Source: Mixophyes australis
Lineage: Eukaryota > Chordata > Amphibia > Anura > Limnodynastidae
Assembly: GCA_036250195.1 (NCBI GenBank)
Contig: JAVHZZ010000005.1
Coordinates: forward strand, 123,844,765 to 123,908,764
Length of the DNA stretch: 64,000 nt
Reading direction: 5' to 3'
Of this stretch, positions 1 to 36,489 are shown one piece after another. The notes below the pieces were generated by a model. It made no database searches. It worked only from the letters and a program-made list of their open reading frames with translations, and was not told the origin of the DNA. The position numbers were made by a program, and so were the translations under genes. The number at the start of each line of letters is the position of its first letter. Position 1 is the first letter of the stretch.

Positions 1-1021
1 TATTAGTTTCCTAGAACCATATAGTTAGAAACGTTGTCGAGAATCCAATTCCCTGCAATGTGCCATGAAGTCCCAACAGAAATAACTCTGCATCGATATA
101 ACATTACCGATTTTTCTCACATCCCATAGAGGTGCGCAGGAAAAGCTGTGATGTTCAGGTACAGTAGCACACGGAAAAGAGCTTATCATTGTGATGTCTA
201 GCGGCTCACCGAAGGGAACTGAATTCCTCCGAATGTATGAATCTTTACCCAGGGACTTTCACACTGTGATACACAATATATATATTGTAGTAATTTTTTT
301 TTATACTCTCCCACTTTGCTTCTCTAACATAGTGAATGGCATTGTTTCAGGTACTCAGAATAATAAGATCAAAGAATAAAATAGTGATTGCAGCATCATA
401 CTCTTTTTAGCATGGAAATCAATAATACCCATTTTTAGACACTATTTACACTTGAGGTGATTAAACCAAAAGTTCAGGCACAGTCAATATGTATACTGGA
501 GTTTCTTGCGGGCAATGTCTCTCAGTTATGTCAGTCAGGTTTACATTATGGTCTTCCAAAATGTAATTTTTATACTTTCCATTGAGTGCAAGTTCTTCTC
601 TACCCCCCTCCCTCTACCACCACCACTTGTATTATTTTACTTTCTCTCCCATAGCCCTCAACTATACTTCATCATCATCTGTTGATTTATCCCCTACCTC
701 CACTGCAATTCATTCTCACCCACCCCATAATGCATTCTCCTTCTGTAATTCAGGTTTGTCCTGTACAGTACAGTTACTGGCCCTTACATTCTCAATCCAG
801 TTATTAGTCAAAGAAGTATCTAATTGTTTAGGGCAACAACTATAATATGATTACAATAATATTCTTGCTAGAGAGTTCATATCTCCGTGTTTAGTCATTT
901 GTGATCTCGGAAAGGCACTCTGTCTTTCAATGTGTCCCAGGCAATACATAACAGTTAATTGGGAAGATATCTGGTTTACCCACAATCTTATAACTAAGAT
1001 AACAGATATATGCTGCATTTG
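1..1021. other. No gene recognised (left edge)
   Basis: AT-rich sequence, probably an intron of ATPSCKMT because an exon of that gene lies just to the right on the minus strand and its downstream exons are missing from the window. Short open frames here have no recognisable motif. I see no exon of ATPSCKMT in it. Confidence 0.4.
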
Positions 1022-1100
1022 ATGACTGATGTGAGCGAATTCTCTGTACAGCGCTGCGGAATTAGTGGCGCTATATAAATAAATGGTGATGATGATAATT
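1022..1100 (+). repeat. 3' end fragment of tRNA-derived SINE
   Basis: This stretch matches the 3' end of the full SINE at 46.2-46.5 kb: the 'tctctgtacag' and 'ggcgctatataaataaatgg' blocks followed by a gatgatgat tail. The 5' tRNA-like head is absent, as expected for a truncated copy. Confidence 0.65.
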
Positions 1101-1503
1101 TGATCCTCTAGTAGCAAGAGCTGCAGTAAAAGCAATCAAGTGCTTATATTAAATTCACATTTACAAGACATGTTTTTTCAAACTGGAAGCCTTACGGGAG
1201 ACACATATTAAGAAAATATGAATTTTATTGACTAGCTTGCAGGGAATTTGTCCTGTAGCAATGTTCTATAAAATGCAAAGCGAAAATATGTTCAATGTGA
1301 CATGAATAACTTTTTTCAACTGTAATGTAAAAATGTTGTATTGGTATCATTTTTATTCTTGTAATGACAGAAGCAGTATTCAAGACCAGTTTTATAAAAT
1401 GATGCATATATCATGTTTACATATAAAACGTTGTAACACACACAATCAGAAAGGAGTGCAGCAAACGGAACACTAATTAAAGTAACAAATCCGTGCAACT
1501 TAC

Positions 1504-1779
1504 AATACGTCCATCACCGCTCCCTATGTCAACCACAAGTCCTTTTCTATGCTGAAGCATTTTCAATACATTTTCCACCTGTGTTTTTGTTGCAGGTACA
1601 TAAGGTAGACACATTTTTCTCAGTGCTGGGGCTACAAATGGAATAACCACTGCATGCAGTGCCAACAATGCAGCCCCCACAATACCAGTAGCAACTAGTC
1701 CCCATTTTTTTGTCTTTTCATTGTCAGTAGTAAGATCCAAAGCAAGGTCCTCTTGTGAGGTAAAAATGGATTTGGACAT
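1504..1779 (-). CDS. ATPSCKMT: ATPSCKMT (FAM173B) coding exon, ATP synthase c-subunit lysine N-methyltransferase, partial
   Basis: This mitochondrial SAM-dependent methyltransferase trimethylates a lysine of the ATP synthase c-subunit (established for the mammalian protein). The exon encodes about 92 residues. They contain a hydrophobic membrane-anchor segment ([20 protein letters not shown]), the family stretch around '[25 protein letters not shown]', here split for length, and the SAM-binding motif I '[11 protein letters not shown]' at the end. On the minus strand the exon ends at 1504 in front of a GTAAGT donor, in phase 0, the place where the family continues with V-I-A-A. I chose the ATG at 1777-1779. 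Upstream there are two possible acceptors (cttacag, tttttcag), so the coding start may lie in an earlier exon. The frame is also open to an ATG at 1807-1809. Later exons are off the left edge. In vertebrates this gene sits head to head with CCT5, as it does here, which supports the call. Confidence 0.88.
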
Positions 1780-1937
1780 CACTGAAAAATCTGTAAGATG
1801 AGACAACAAACTTCAGTGATAAAACACAAAACAGTTCCAGAAAGTAAACTCAGATATACTACAAAAGTATAAGTAATCAAGTAACATCAGGTGAATATAT
1901 ATATCCTTGACAAGTCCAGCACATCGGCGGACGCACA

Positions 1938-1985
1938 ATAAATATATATATATATATATATATATAAATATATATACATATATAC
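1938..1985. repeat. (TA)n microsatellite
   Basis: Near-perfect TA dinucleotide run with one interruption. Simple repeat. Confidence 0.95.
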
Positions 1986-2161
1986 ACACACGAGACTGTG
2001 ATTCCACCTAGTAAACAAAGCAGTCAGAACTGGTTATAACTGCATACGTAGTAACCTTGAACCAGTCTGAACCTGCATGACAAGCTCCAACACTCTATGA
2101 TGTTCAGTTGATTGTGAGTCCCCATTTAGTTTGGTTGTGTTTTCTATAGAGTGCCACAAAA

Positions 2162-2580
2162 ATGCTAAGTTTAAAAGTCGAACGTGCCAATTTGAATTTT
2201 TGGGTAAAATTGAACAAAACATCAACAGAATGTTTTCAAATGCTTACTATGGCCTATGTGAATGACTGTCTGTCTCATGCGCATTTGTTTGAGTGTCACA
2301 AAAGATTTAACAAGGGATGTGAGAATGTGATGAACGCCCTGGATGACCTTGCACTTAAAGAATCAAAGAAAATGTAGAAAAAAATCAGTCAGATTGTTCG
2401 AAAAGACCGCCGACTCAGTGTTCGAATGATAGCTGAATCCGTGAACATTGACAAAGACACTGTGTGGAAAATATTGCGCAAGGATCTTAACATGACGAAA
2501 ATTTGTGCAAAGATGGTCCCAAGGGTTCTCACACCAGAGCAAATGGAACTGTCTGCAGCAACTTGACAGAGATCCAAGTC
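2162..2580 (+). pseudogene. Mariner-like transposase N-terminal fragment
   Basis: The first frame reads 'FWVKLNKTSTECFQML..AYVNDCLSHAHLFECHKRF', the HTH start of mariner-type transposases. After a stop at about 2378 the same frame resumes with 'IVRKDRRLSVRMIAESVNIDKDTVWKIL' (split here: IVRKDRRLSVRMIAE, then SVNIDKDTVWKIL) and 'AKMVPRVLTPEQ', the second HTH and linker. The catalytic D,D,D domain is missing. At least two stops and loss of the C-terminal two thirds make it inactive. The family is inferred from motif order, not from a search. Confidence 0.75.
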
Positions 2581-2589
2581 CATCTCAGG

Positions 2590-3060
2590 ATGTTCTTAGA
2601 TTTTAAATGCAATTCATACTTAAAAAAAAACAAAAAACACTTATCTGTGATATCCTACATCACGTGATGGTTACAATATTAAGACAGGTTCTAATACCAT
2701 TAACAAAAGCCACTCAGGAACTCACAGTAATGACCGCCTGTGGTATGTTCAAGTGTTGGTCACTCACATTGAATAGACTTAATTAGCCTTAATGAGGACA
2801 TCCAGTAGAAACTACACACACACACACACTTCCTCAAATAAATGCTTATCAGAAATCTAACATATACCTCAGACATGAGTTCATTTCCTCTAGCAAAGTT
2901 AAAACAGAGTTTCTTCCCTGGTCTTAGAAATAAATATTTCCCTTACAAAAATATATACAATATTAAAAATAAGTGCATTTGCAATTATGTAAATAAGTGC
3001 CCTGCGCTATTTCCTTTAAATAATGTAAGTGAACCAGTCACACTCCTCTCCTTGTCCATG
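2590..3060 (-). repeat. LTR-like repeat, same family as 5.2-6.3 kb and 24.0-25.0 kb
   Basis: Shared blocks include 'aaatgcaattcatactta', 'cacttatctgtgatatcct' and 'ataagtgcatttgcaatta', which recur in the copy ending near 6.25 kb. It abuts gypsy pol debris on the minus strand, so I read it as part of that element. Borders are approximate. A (CA)n tract lies at about 2815-2830. Confidence 0.45.
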
Positions 3061-3120
3061 CAGGCAACCAGCGTGCCATGTCCCAATGATTTGGCTCCTG
3101 GTCCCGCAATTCTTAAAGTT

Positions 3121-3395
3121 ATCGTGGGTGACCCGGAGGTTCCGTCTCTTCCTGCCGAGACAATCCATCCGCATTGCTGTGAGCCTTTCCTTGCTTGTGA
3201 ATTATGTCAAAGTCATGAATTTGAAGTGCAAGACTCTAGCGCAACAGTCGGCCATTTACTCCTGAGGTGTGTTGTAGCCACAAGCGGGTGTCCAGTCATC
3301 TCTGGGGAGATTCTTCTTAGTGAGATCTGTCAAGGGCTTCACTACAGTGCTAAAGTCTGGGACAAAACGTCTGTAGTAGCCTTAGGCCACTAAGA
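3121..3395 (-). pseudogene. Ty3/gypsy pol remnant: RT thumb and RNase H C-terminus
   Basis: On the minus strand two blocks can be read in different frames. About 3252-3390 gives 'YYRRFVPDFSTVVKPLTDLT' followed by 'KKNLPRDDWTPACGYN', the RT thumb / tether of gypsy elements. About 3121-3232 gives 'ALQIHDFDIIHKQGKAHSN' followed by 'ADGLSR', the RNase H C-terminus. The sequence between them is deleted and the frames are shifted, so this is a dead fragment. Confidence 0.8.
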
Positions 3396-3573
3396 AGGCC
3401 AGTACTTGTCTTTGGGTTGTTGGCTGGGGGCCAGGCTCTGATTGCCTCTACCTTGGTTCTGGTTTAACCCCACCTCTCCCCACACGATGACCCAGGTGCT
3501 GCACCTCTGACATCTCCATTTGACACTTGTCTGCTGATGGTCAGACCTGCCCACTGAATTCATAATCAGTTAT

Positions 3574-4330
3574 TTATATAGCGCCACTAACCAACACTTG
3601 CCCTACATGTTTCAGATGGTCCTCCCAGGATTTACTGAAAATGGTAAGTGCCAAGTGCTTAAATAACAGCTGGGCTGAGGAAGCCTTGATGAGCAGGTCG
3701 TCTAGGTATGGAACCATTCTCACTCCCGTGGAGTGAAGACAGGTCACCATGACCGACATTCGTTTTGTAAACACCCTTGGCATCGATGAGAGGCCGAAGG
3801 GTAGTGCCCTGAGTTGGTAGTGTAAAGCACCTGTAAAGCGAAGCAAGGCCTGGTGTCCCTCCCAGATGGGGACGTGCAGATATGTTTCCAACCAATTTAT
3901 TACCGATCGGAGGGACTGCATGCGAAACCTGTCCACCCGCATGTGAATATTTAGCATTTTTAAATTTAGAATGGGTCGAAATGAGTCATCCGGCTTTGGA
4001 ATCAGAAAAAGTTTTGAAAAAAACCCCTATCCTCCCTGGTTTCCAAGAACCGGGGTGATGACTCGGGCTGAAAGAAGAGAGGCGACACAATGAAGCATCG
4101 CCTGTCTTCTTTCCGGATCCCGGAGCAGGTTGGTTGATAAAAAACAACAAGGGGCTGGACCTGAAAGATCTATTATGTAGCCCCTTGTAATAATGCCACA
4201 AATCCAACCCTCTTTGGAGGACGCCATCCACTGGTCCCTTAACAGTAGCAGACGTCATCCCACTCCCACAAGAAGAGGTGGCCGACAGTCAGGCTGACAG
4301 CTTCTCTGGAGGCTTGGGTGAGGGACGTCT
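3574..4330 (-). pseudogene. DIRS retrotransposon reverse transcriptase fragment
   Basis: The minus frame contains 'VDRFRMQSLRSVINWLE', 'LHVPIWEGHQALLRFTG', 'YQLRALPFGLSSMPRVFTK' and the catalytic 'VPYLDDLLIK'. These line up with the same motifs in the better copy at 39.5-39.9 kb. The 'SIDIKDAF' segment is deleted and upstream frames are broken. It belongs to the same minus-strand DIRS insertion as the gag at 6.4-7.5 kb; the part between has been invaded by LTR-like DNA. RNase H and tyrosine recombinase are missing to the left. Confidence 0.85.
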
Positions 4331-5210
4331 TGCAGAGTAGGAAGACCTATGTGACAGGATTATTAAAGTAATTCTATCGTTTTCAAATAAGCATTGCCCA
4401 AGCAATTGTATTGTGTTTCCAACACACAAAGTGATTTATTTTAGCAGATGTAAAAAGTTAACAGTTCAATACAAGATTATAATATAATACATTACAGTAC
4501 AGCCAATTCCAAAAGATACATACCGCTGCGCTACCACGGGCACCAGTGAACAGTAGTTCACCCTTGAATACTGTGTTCAGAGTAGACTGAAGACTGGGAG
4601 AGCAGCTATGATTATATATACATTCAGTGTTACAGAGAGAACAATGCAGATGACGTGGCTTGCTTCTATAGGTCCAGACTTCGGGTGGGTCCAGGGTAAA
4701 CAGAACATAGGCTAGTTCAAACAACCCCCTCAAAGGCTGAGGTCAACATTCCAGATGAATCTCCCGCCCAGAAACCAGTTACAACTAGTCCGTTAGCATT
4801 TTACAGTCTGATATCAATCTGACAAGATATTGCCTAACATCAATAACTAGAGTATGCAATATGCTATCTCTTCGGTGATGGAACCGGACAGCTGCTGATG
4901 AATGGGGGAATAAAATGATATCAGACATGACATATTTCCTATAACCTGAACCTTAAATAACACTGAAGTGTACATATAATCATAATATATAAACTAATAA
5001 AAAACTAAATTCTATCTTCTCATAAATTACTGTGTAACGGAACCAATATGAATTATATAAATAACTAAATGTTGTAATGCAAGTGTGTACGTGTGTATTT
5101 TACCGTGCGATAGCCGTATGCCACGTGTAGCGTGGCATACTGAGTGCAATCGACCAATAAAACAATATTAACCAATATACTTTCGTTCATCCAATTATAC
5201 GACTTCGACA
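4331..5210. other. Insertion inside the DIRS element, unclassified
   Basis: AT-rich sequence that separates the DIRS RT and gag parts. It has no recognisable coding motif. It may be the outer part of the LTR-like insertion that follows. Confidence 0.35.
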
Positions 5211-6290
5211 GGATGAACCACCTATGTCACCCTGTCTGTTGTCGCTAGGGACCAGCTGTGCTTACTTTGCCACCGTCCCCTTTCTTTATCCCAAATACGC
5301 CTCTCCTGTCACTATAGGAGGAACCTGCTGCCACCGGTTCTAAGCTCCTACAGAGTCAACTAGAACTGCATTCCTTCTGGCTGCTAGTGTACCCCCTTGC
5401 TGGTACACCTGGGCTGGTATACCTGACCTCTTGCCTTCAGACCAGGGTTGCTGTGGATGGTTCCCCCTGGCCTATCACACTGGCCAGAGCTGCAGGTAGT
5501 GCGCAAAATGTTGGCACTGGGATTCTGGGTCCAGCTCATATCAACCGGAGAGCGGATTAGATTTGTGTCTAATCTGTAGGCCACAGGAATTTACAGCAGG
5601 GTAAGTAGTTGTCAAAGTAGGTTCTTGAAGCAAAAGATGGTTTATTAGCTCAAGTAGTCCAAACAAGGACAGTTCACATGCTACTCTGTGGTACTAGTGA
5701 TCTTTCCAAAAGTATAGATGGTAAAAGAATGATACATTACATGTTCAAACAGCTCACTTTTTATACAGTTCTGACATAACTCCTGGCAGGGGGTAAGCCA
5801 GCCCCCTGTACCGAGATGGTTCCACAATGTCTGAGCTATTTTTATTATCAGGTTACGATATGTGTTTCCCCATAGATTTAAATGCAATTCATACTTAACA
5901 ATATTTACACTTATCTGCGATATCCTAAAACTTGCTGTGATTTCCTGAATCCTGTTTTAGACACAAAGGAAATCTAACAGCATGTCTAATTAAACCTTAC
6001 TGTGCCTTCAGGTGTGCTGGACACTCACACATCAAAAGGTCTAATTTACAGGAGATTAACATGGGTCCTTTCTTCAGACAGTTGCAGAATACACATTTCC
6101 TCCACTCTATTGCTACCTTGGGAATTCCCAAAGAAAAGTTACAAAACCCCAAACAAGTCATTTCCTTACATAACACATCCCAATGTAACATGATAAGTGC
6201 ATTTGCAATTATACATTGGTGCCTGCACCTCTGACTGAAATACATTTCTACATGATCCAGCCACACTCTACCTCTATGAGTGACCCCTGT
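5211..6290. repeat. LTR-like insertion, second copy at 24.0-25.0 kb
   Basis: Extended similarity to 24,006-24,990: both contain 'accctgtctgttgt', 'ctttctttatccca', 'gctgccacc', 'cctgggctgg', 'cagggttgctgtggatgg' and 'gattagattt' in the same order. No internal coding region lies between recognisable ends, so a solo LTR is the simplest reading. It interrupts the DIRS element at 3.6-8.5 kb and is therefore younger than it. Confidence 0.55.
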
Positions 6291-6399
6291 TCCCGAGCGG
6301 TCTGTCCCTGGAGGCCTGGTCGCTACTGTAGGGCCCTCCCGAAAGAGCTACCGAAATTAACCAAATCTTTGAGTTCTAGATTTAGGTTAATTTACTGGA

Positions 6400-7485
6400 A
6401 GGCAGGTACTCCTTGAGGTGCAGGGCCAGAGGGAGCAATTCTGAGTCCTGACACCAACTGGTCAGGCCATGCCTCCATGGCCTTAGGGACCCATGCTGAT
6501 GAAAACATGAGTCTGAAGGAAGTGCCTGCCCCTACATAGATGAATTTCAAAAAAAACTTTGCGGTCGGTGACATCCCGCAGGGCGGCTGTGCCTGGCGCT
6601 GGTAGTAGTGTGGCGAGCTAAGCGTGCCACCGGAGTATCCACCCTTGGAATCTGTTCCCAACAGGCCAGATCCTATTCCTGTAACGGATACAGGGAAAGG
6701 ACTCTCTGTGGGATAGTAAATCTACGTTCCGGCCGTTTACGCAATCTGTTAACTCCGCTGACGGAGGGAAACGGATCGCAAGTCTTCTAATCTTTTTAAA
6801 AAGACCATGATCAGAAGCATTTGGTTCTACTAGATCCAAAAGGACTAGGGCTTGATGTACTGTCAATACCAGGTCTTGAATACCTGATATCTGTGGGACT
6901 CCTCCAAGGCTGTTACCTGTGCGGAATCAGAATCATGCATGAGTTCTCCCTCCTCTTTGATGATTCTTCGGAATCCGAGAGGGACAGAAAAGAATGGGTG
7001 GACCGATGTTGTTTGTTTCTTGACGGAATAGGTCTTGGGGAGTCAAAGAAACTGTTTAACCGATCTAGGCCTCTGACCAGGGATGAGAACTAAGCCTGTT
7101 CTCCAGGAGGAGGACCAGGAATAGTGAGTGAAGATGATGTGCCAGTCGGCCTAAAATCCACTGCCTCGGCCATCACTGGTAAGGTGACTGACGCAGGGGG
7201 GGGGTCAATAACTACTGATGTGGATGGAATAACTGGAGCAACCGCTAGTATCTCCGCTGGCCTAGCAAGCAGCTGATCCAATGTTGCAACAGATTGCGCC
7301 AGAGAGGATGCTCACACTGGTTCCTCCGACAGAGGTGGTACACCAATCTGGGCATGCGCGGGCTGGACCCCCGCGTCACAGTCAATACAGAGCGCCCCCG
7401 GGTCCTGCTGCCCAATAGGTAACTTAGCTTTACACTTTGAACAAGTGAAGTATTTTGCACAAGGTCCCTTTCGCTTGGCAGACAT
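6400..7485 (-). pseudogene. DIRS retrotransposon gag-like ORF, broken
   Basis: The minus frame starts at ATG 7483-7485 with 'MSAKRKGPCAKYFTCSKCKA' and 'LCIDCDAG', which has paired cysteines. It is then broken into pieces carrying 'PNASDHGLFKKIRRLAIRFP' and 'GTSFRLMFSSAWVPKAMEAW'. The same blocks occur in the gag of the 38-42 kb element (RSLFKKAKRKVIRFPP; GSSFRPTFASAWVAKAMEAW). At least three frame breaks are present. Confidence 0.8.
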
Positions 7486-7507
7486 GTTGCTGAATGGAAA
7501 CAGTGAT

Positions 7508-7805
7508 CCCGATTCATTAAGGAACTTAGGCAAGAAATGTTTTAATTAAAATGCAAGGGGTGGAAATTAGTTTTATATTTTGCACATAAGTTAAATACTG
7601 GCTGTTTTTTCATGTAGCACACAACTACTTGATAGCTTATTTGTACACTGAAATTTAAAGTTGATAAGTGTGTGCTACATGAAAAAAAGACAGTATTTCA
7701 CTGTGCAAAATATAAAACTAATTTTCACCCCTTGTATTTTAACATGGTTTTGTCCAGGATACTTAAGTAAGAAATTTCTTGCCTAAGTTCCTAAATGAAT
7801 CAGGC
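7508..7805. mobile_element. Palindromic MITE
   Basis: The ends are inverted copies: 'gattcattaaggaacttagg' at the left and its near-complement 'gcctaagttcctaaatgaatc' (split as gcctaagttcct, aaatgaatc) at the right. Inner segments also pair (tgcaaaatataaaact against its complement; tgtgtgctacatgaaaaaa against its complement). There is no coding capacity. It is inserted just upstream of the gag start in the minus-strand DIRS. I do not see a convincing target duplication. Confidence 0.7.
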
Positions 7806-8560
7806 CCAGTGTCACCAGAGAAGAAACAGAATGCAAGTTTGGTATAGATACAAGGATACAACTAATCTCTGACTAGTCAAAAGTAGCATTTTGTAATAAT
7901 ATAAGAGTAAAAGCAGAATATAATAATATATGCTAATGCCCAACAAACTAATATACCCCTTAGTAATAATTAAATATAGAAGTATACAGCAATATAGATA
8001 TATAGTGGTACTTAGCCTTCCAACAAGCTAAGCCAGATCTACAGGAGAGAAGTTTTTCAGCAGCGTCTGCAGTGTTCAGGCTGAGAGTCTGCTGGTTTCC
8101 CGGGCAATGTTTGGCGCCTTTGGAAGATTCCAAAGTCCTGTATGCAGTGGGGGAACTCTCCTGTCCTAGCGATTGATAGCTGCAGCTTCTTAATTTAGTA
8201 AGCCTGCAGCGATCACTCCATTCTGCCTCTGTTGTTGTGGTGGACAATAAGTATAAGTAAGTTTCCCCTCTCCTATTCCTGAGGGGGGAACTTAGTATGT
8301 TCCAAGATTTCACCCACCACCGATCCGATTAGAGGCGCTCCTTGCCTTTGATGGCAGCGATGGTATATCGGGAATCTATCACTGTGACAGTGACTTCATT
8401 AATCCGCCTGTCAGCACTGAACAGCCGCAGATGTTGTCAGTGTGAGCCGCCCAGCTCTCACTATAAAATGCTATAGTGCAGCTGTATCTCCAGGAAGGGT
8501 GCCCTCTCTTTATAGAGCACCCTACCTGTATTCCTGAATTAAAAAGCAGGAAAAAAAAAT
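7806..8560 (-). other. DIRS 5' leader region
   Basis: This lies upstream of the minus-strand DIRS gag and contains no long frame. Blocks resembling it ('ggaaggctaagt', leader-type text) recur upstream of another DIRS gag at 29.0-30.0 kb in plus orientation. It is therefore inferred to be the untranslated leader of the element. Confidence 0.5.
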
Positions 8561-8621
8561 TATAGAAAAGAATAAAAATTATATAATAAAATCTTTAGTA
8601 CTAGCAAAAAAAATTAAGCCC

Positions 8622-8886
8622 ATCATCATCTATTTATATAGCACCACTAATTTGGCAGCGCTGCCCCATTGGAGCCTACAATCTAAATTCCCTAACATAC
8701 ACACACAGAGAGCCTGAGGTCAATTTTATAGCAGCCAATTAACCTACTAGTATGTTTTTGGCGTCTGGGAGGAAACCGGAGCACCCAGAGAAAGCCCACG
8801 CAAACACGTGGAGAACATACAAACTCCACAAAAATAAGGCCATGGTCGGGAATCGAACTCATAACCTCTCAGCCACCATGCTGCCC
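8622..8886 (-). repeat. tRNA-derived SINE, internally shortened
   Basis: It matches the SINE at 46.2-46.5 kb through 'ggaggaaaccggagcaccc', 'gagaacatacaaactccac', 'aaggccatggtcgggaat' and 'ccaattaacctactagtatg'. The head part next to the A box is shortened ('cagccaccatgctgcccc'), and the copy lacks a block near the 3' end. Confidence 0.85.
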
Positions 8887-8924
8887 CAAAGATTTAGATT
8901 AAGTCCCCAACTCCCTTGGGAACT

Positions 8925-9090
8925 TAATCTAAAACTGAGAGCTACAGGAGTTGCAGAGGGAAGGGGTCTGTCAGCTTGATACATTCAACAAAAGTTAACT
9001 AGTTAAGTGCCAACTCCATGCTCCCGTCATACAACCCGTGGTAGCAGTATCCCCAAGAATGGTTGAATGAGAAACTAAACATATGCCCGT
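8925..9090. repeat. DIRS terminal-repeat fragment
   Basis: 'aaggggtctgtcagc', 'aagttaactag', 'aagtgccaactcc.tgctccc' and 'caaccc.tggtagcagt.tcccc' match the 3' end of the plus-strand DIRS at 42,330-42,430. Here the fragment sits at the 5' side of a minus-strand DIRS, as expected for DIRS elements, whose two ends are inverted repeats. Confidence 0.6.
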
Positions 9091-10439
9091 ACTGGAGCTG
9101 CACCGTGAATGACAAGACCAGGGCATTTCAATCTAAGCAATAAAGAGTGGCTTTGCTTTGGTCAGAGTGTGGGAAAGCAGCTCGTAGTTTTATAAAGCAA
9201 GTTTCAGCGGAACACATAATATAATGGCTTGCAAATTGAGGGTCTATGTCTGTAATAGAATAATAAATAATAACTTATGAGGTTGCCTACTAGTGAGATC
9301 TGTTAAATCAGATGCAGTAATTGAATGCAGTATAAGCACTGTGAGAGATTATTCGGTCAGACATTCAATATGCACATCAATTCTGAAAGATTAGCACATG
9401 CATTCTAACGTCAATTTGGGAATTGACATTAGAATTAATATATTTAATGTCAAAGACTTCCGTTTAACAAGGGTGCAATATAAATACAACTGTTACTTAG
9501 CCCCCTATTTATTAATGACTGCATTTTTAAAACAAACATTTAATCCTTTTCGCAAAGATAAGAAAGATCTTGTGCATTTATTAAAAATTTTCAACAGAAC
9601 AGCAGTCACAATAAACTGGGAAGACCGGTGAGGGATTCGAAGATCCTTCTACCGCAATGCTCTCGCCATAGGAGCAGAGCTGAAAAATTACACATACAGT
9701 AATGTACACCACATTACCGTATTTGTAATTGCATTTTCAGAACTTGTTACATAGCAGTCCCCGTAGACATTTATGGATTTCGCTGGTCCTTTTATATTTC
9801 AAAATATTTTGAATGAACAAAATGTTGCCTTTGAATCTAGATTAAATACTATTATAGATTTGTTATAACATTAGCTGTTAGTGCACTACCAACACCAACT
9901 TTTGTTCTTTTTGCTTATATACGAGAAAAGATTTTTACCTATTCGTAGTGCATATTACAGTACACTATGTTAAAATGACTTTTTTTTAAAAAAAAAAAAA
10001 AAATTATAGAGCGTATCCAGGGAAGAGTTATTAAAACAGACTTGTCAGGAAACCCACCTATTTGTCTTTGATGACACAGTAGATAAAAACAACCAGCCTT
10101 CATGTGTGTGAATGAGTCTGTAATAATGTTCTAGAGCTATAAGGTGGCCGGAAATAAATTAGCGACAATGAGGAGGAAGAGGAGGAGACACTAAGACAGC
10201 ACGTTAAACTCCAAACTACTAACTTCCAGGAAAAAAGTTACCACTAACTGACGAACAAGAGTGTCTTTTTACTATCAAACACTGCTGCACCTGCCAGGCG
10301 ATACTATTAGACACTAATTATGTTTATTTGGAAAAACAGGCGTTTGTCAGAACAAATTGTGTAGCAGCCATTTCATTACAACCTGCATTCTGCTGTCGAT
10401 TGAAAAAAATATGGCATCCTGGCAACTCCCAAGGAACGC
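9091..10439. other. No feature recognised between ATPSCKMT/TE cluster and CCT5 promoter
   Basis: AT-rich sequence with a poly-A/T tract near 9,985-10,000. The 5' exon of ATPSCKMT is expected somewhere here or in the promoter segment, on the minus strand, but I could not identify it. Confidence 0.4.
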
Positions 10440-10776
10440 CCACAAACGCCAGGACAAACCAACTACCATCATAGCTACGTGGTTAATATAGTTGATACGT
10501 TTCATTGGTCAAAATATCTGTCATTACGATAAATAAATTAGCAAAACGTCGCCACGCTTTTATAAAATTAAAGTTAGACACAAATGGTACCGTTAACGAC
10601 TCCCCCCATTTATAAACTGGTGGTATGTTCTACTGTGGATGCTTCCAGAATCTGCCGTAAAGAGAACAGCGGTTGGAACGTTGGTTTTGCACATGCGCGT
10701 GACGGAAGCCGGGTGGAGTTAAGACAGCGTGCTAGTTACTGTCTGAGTCTTTCCTTCATTCTCCGTTGTTACAGCC
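10440..10776. promoter_or_regulatory. CCT5 promoter and 5' UTR, probably bidirectional with ATPSCKMT
   Basis: Just upstream of the CCT5 ATG is a GC-rich patch with 'tgcacatgcgcgt' (10,688-10,700), close to the NRF-1 palindrome, followed at once by 'gacggaagccgg' (10,701-10,712), an ETS/GABP-type GGAA core. No TATA box is placed within 40 bases of a plausible start. This is the usual build of housekeeping bidirectional promoters. Factor assignment is by motif only. Confidence 0.6.
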
Positions 10777-36367
<25,591 letters not shown>

Positions 36368-36467
36368 AGACGCTTATGGAGGAAATCCTACTAGAAGTCA
36401 ATTTCACTTGGTCGTATCTGAATGCTATTTATTGTTTAATACAATTTACATACGGAGTTCAACATTA

Positions 36468-36473
36468 AATAAA
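36468..36473 (+). promoter_or_regulatory. CCT5 polyadenylation signal AATAAA
   Basis: AATAAA 101 bases after the stop codon, followed by a T/G-rich stretch ('cttctttgagctcttgctgtcttgc'; shown in part: cttctttgagctc). This gives a short 3' UTR, normal for this gene. Confidence 0.85.
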
Positions 36474-36489
36474 ACAATACATTTCTTCT

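Noticed and set aside
582..845. 87-residue plus-strand ORF
   Set aside because: Ser/Pro/His-rich composition without motif, in likely intron sequence; probably chance.
2842..3393. 183-residue plus-strand ORF
   Set aside because: The opposite strand carries clear gypsy RT/RNase H motifs, so this is a shadow frame.
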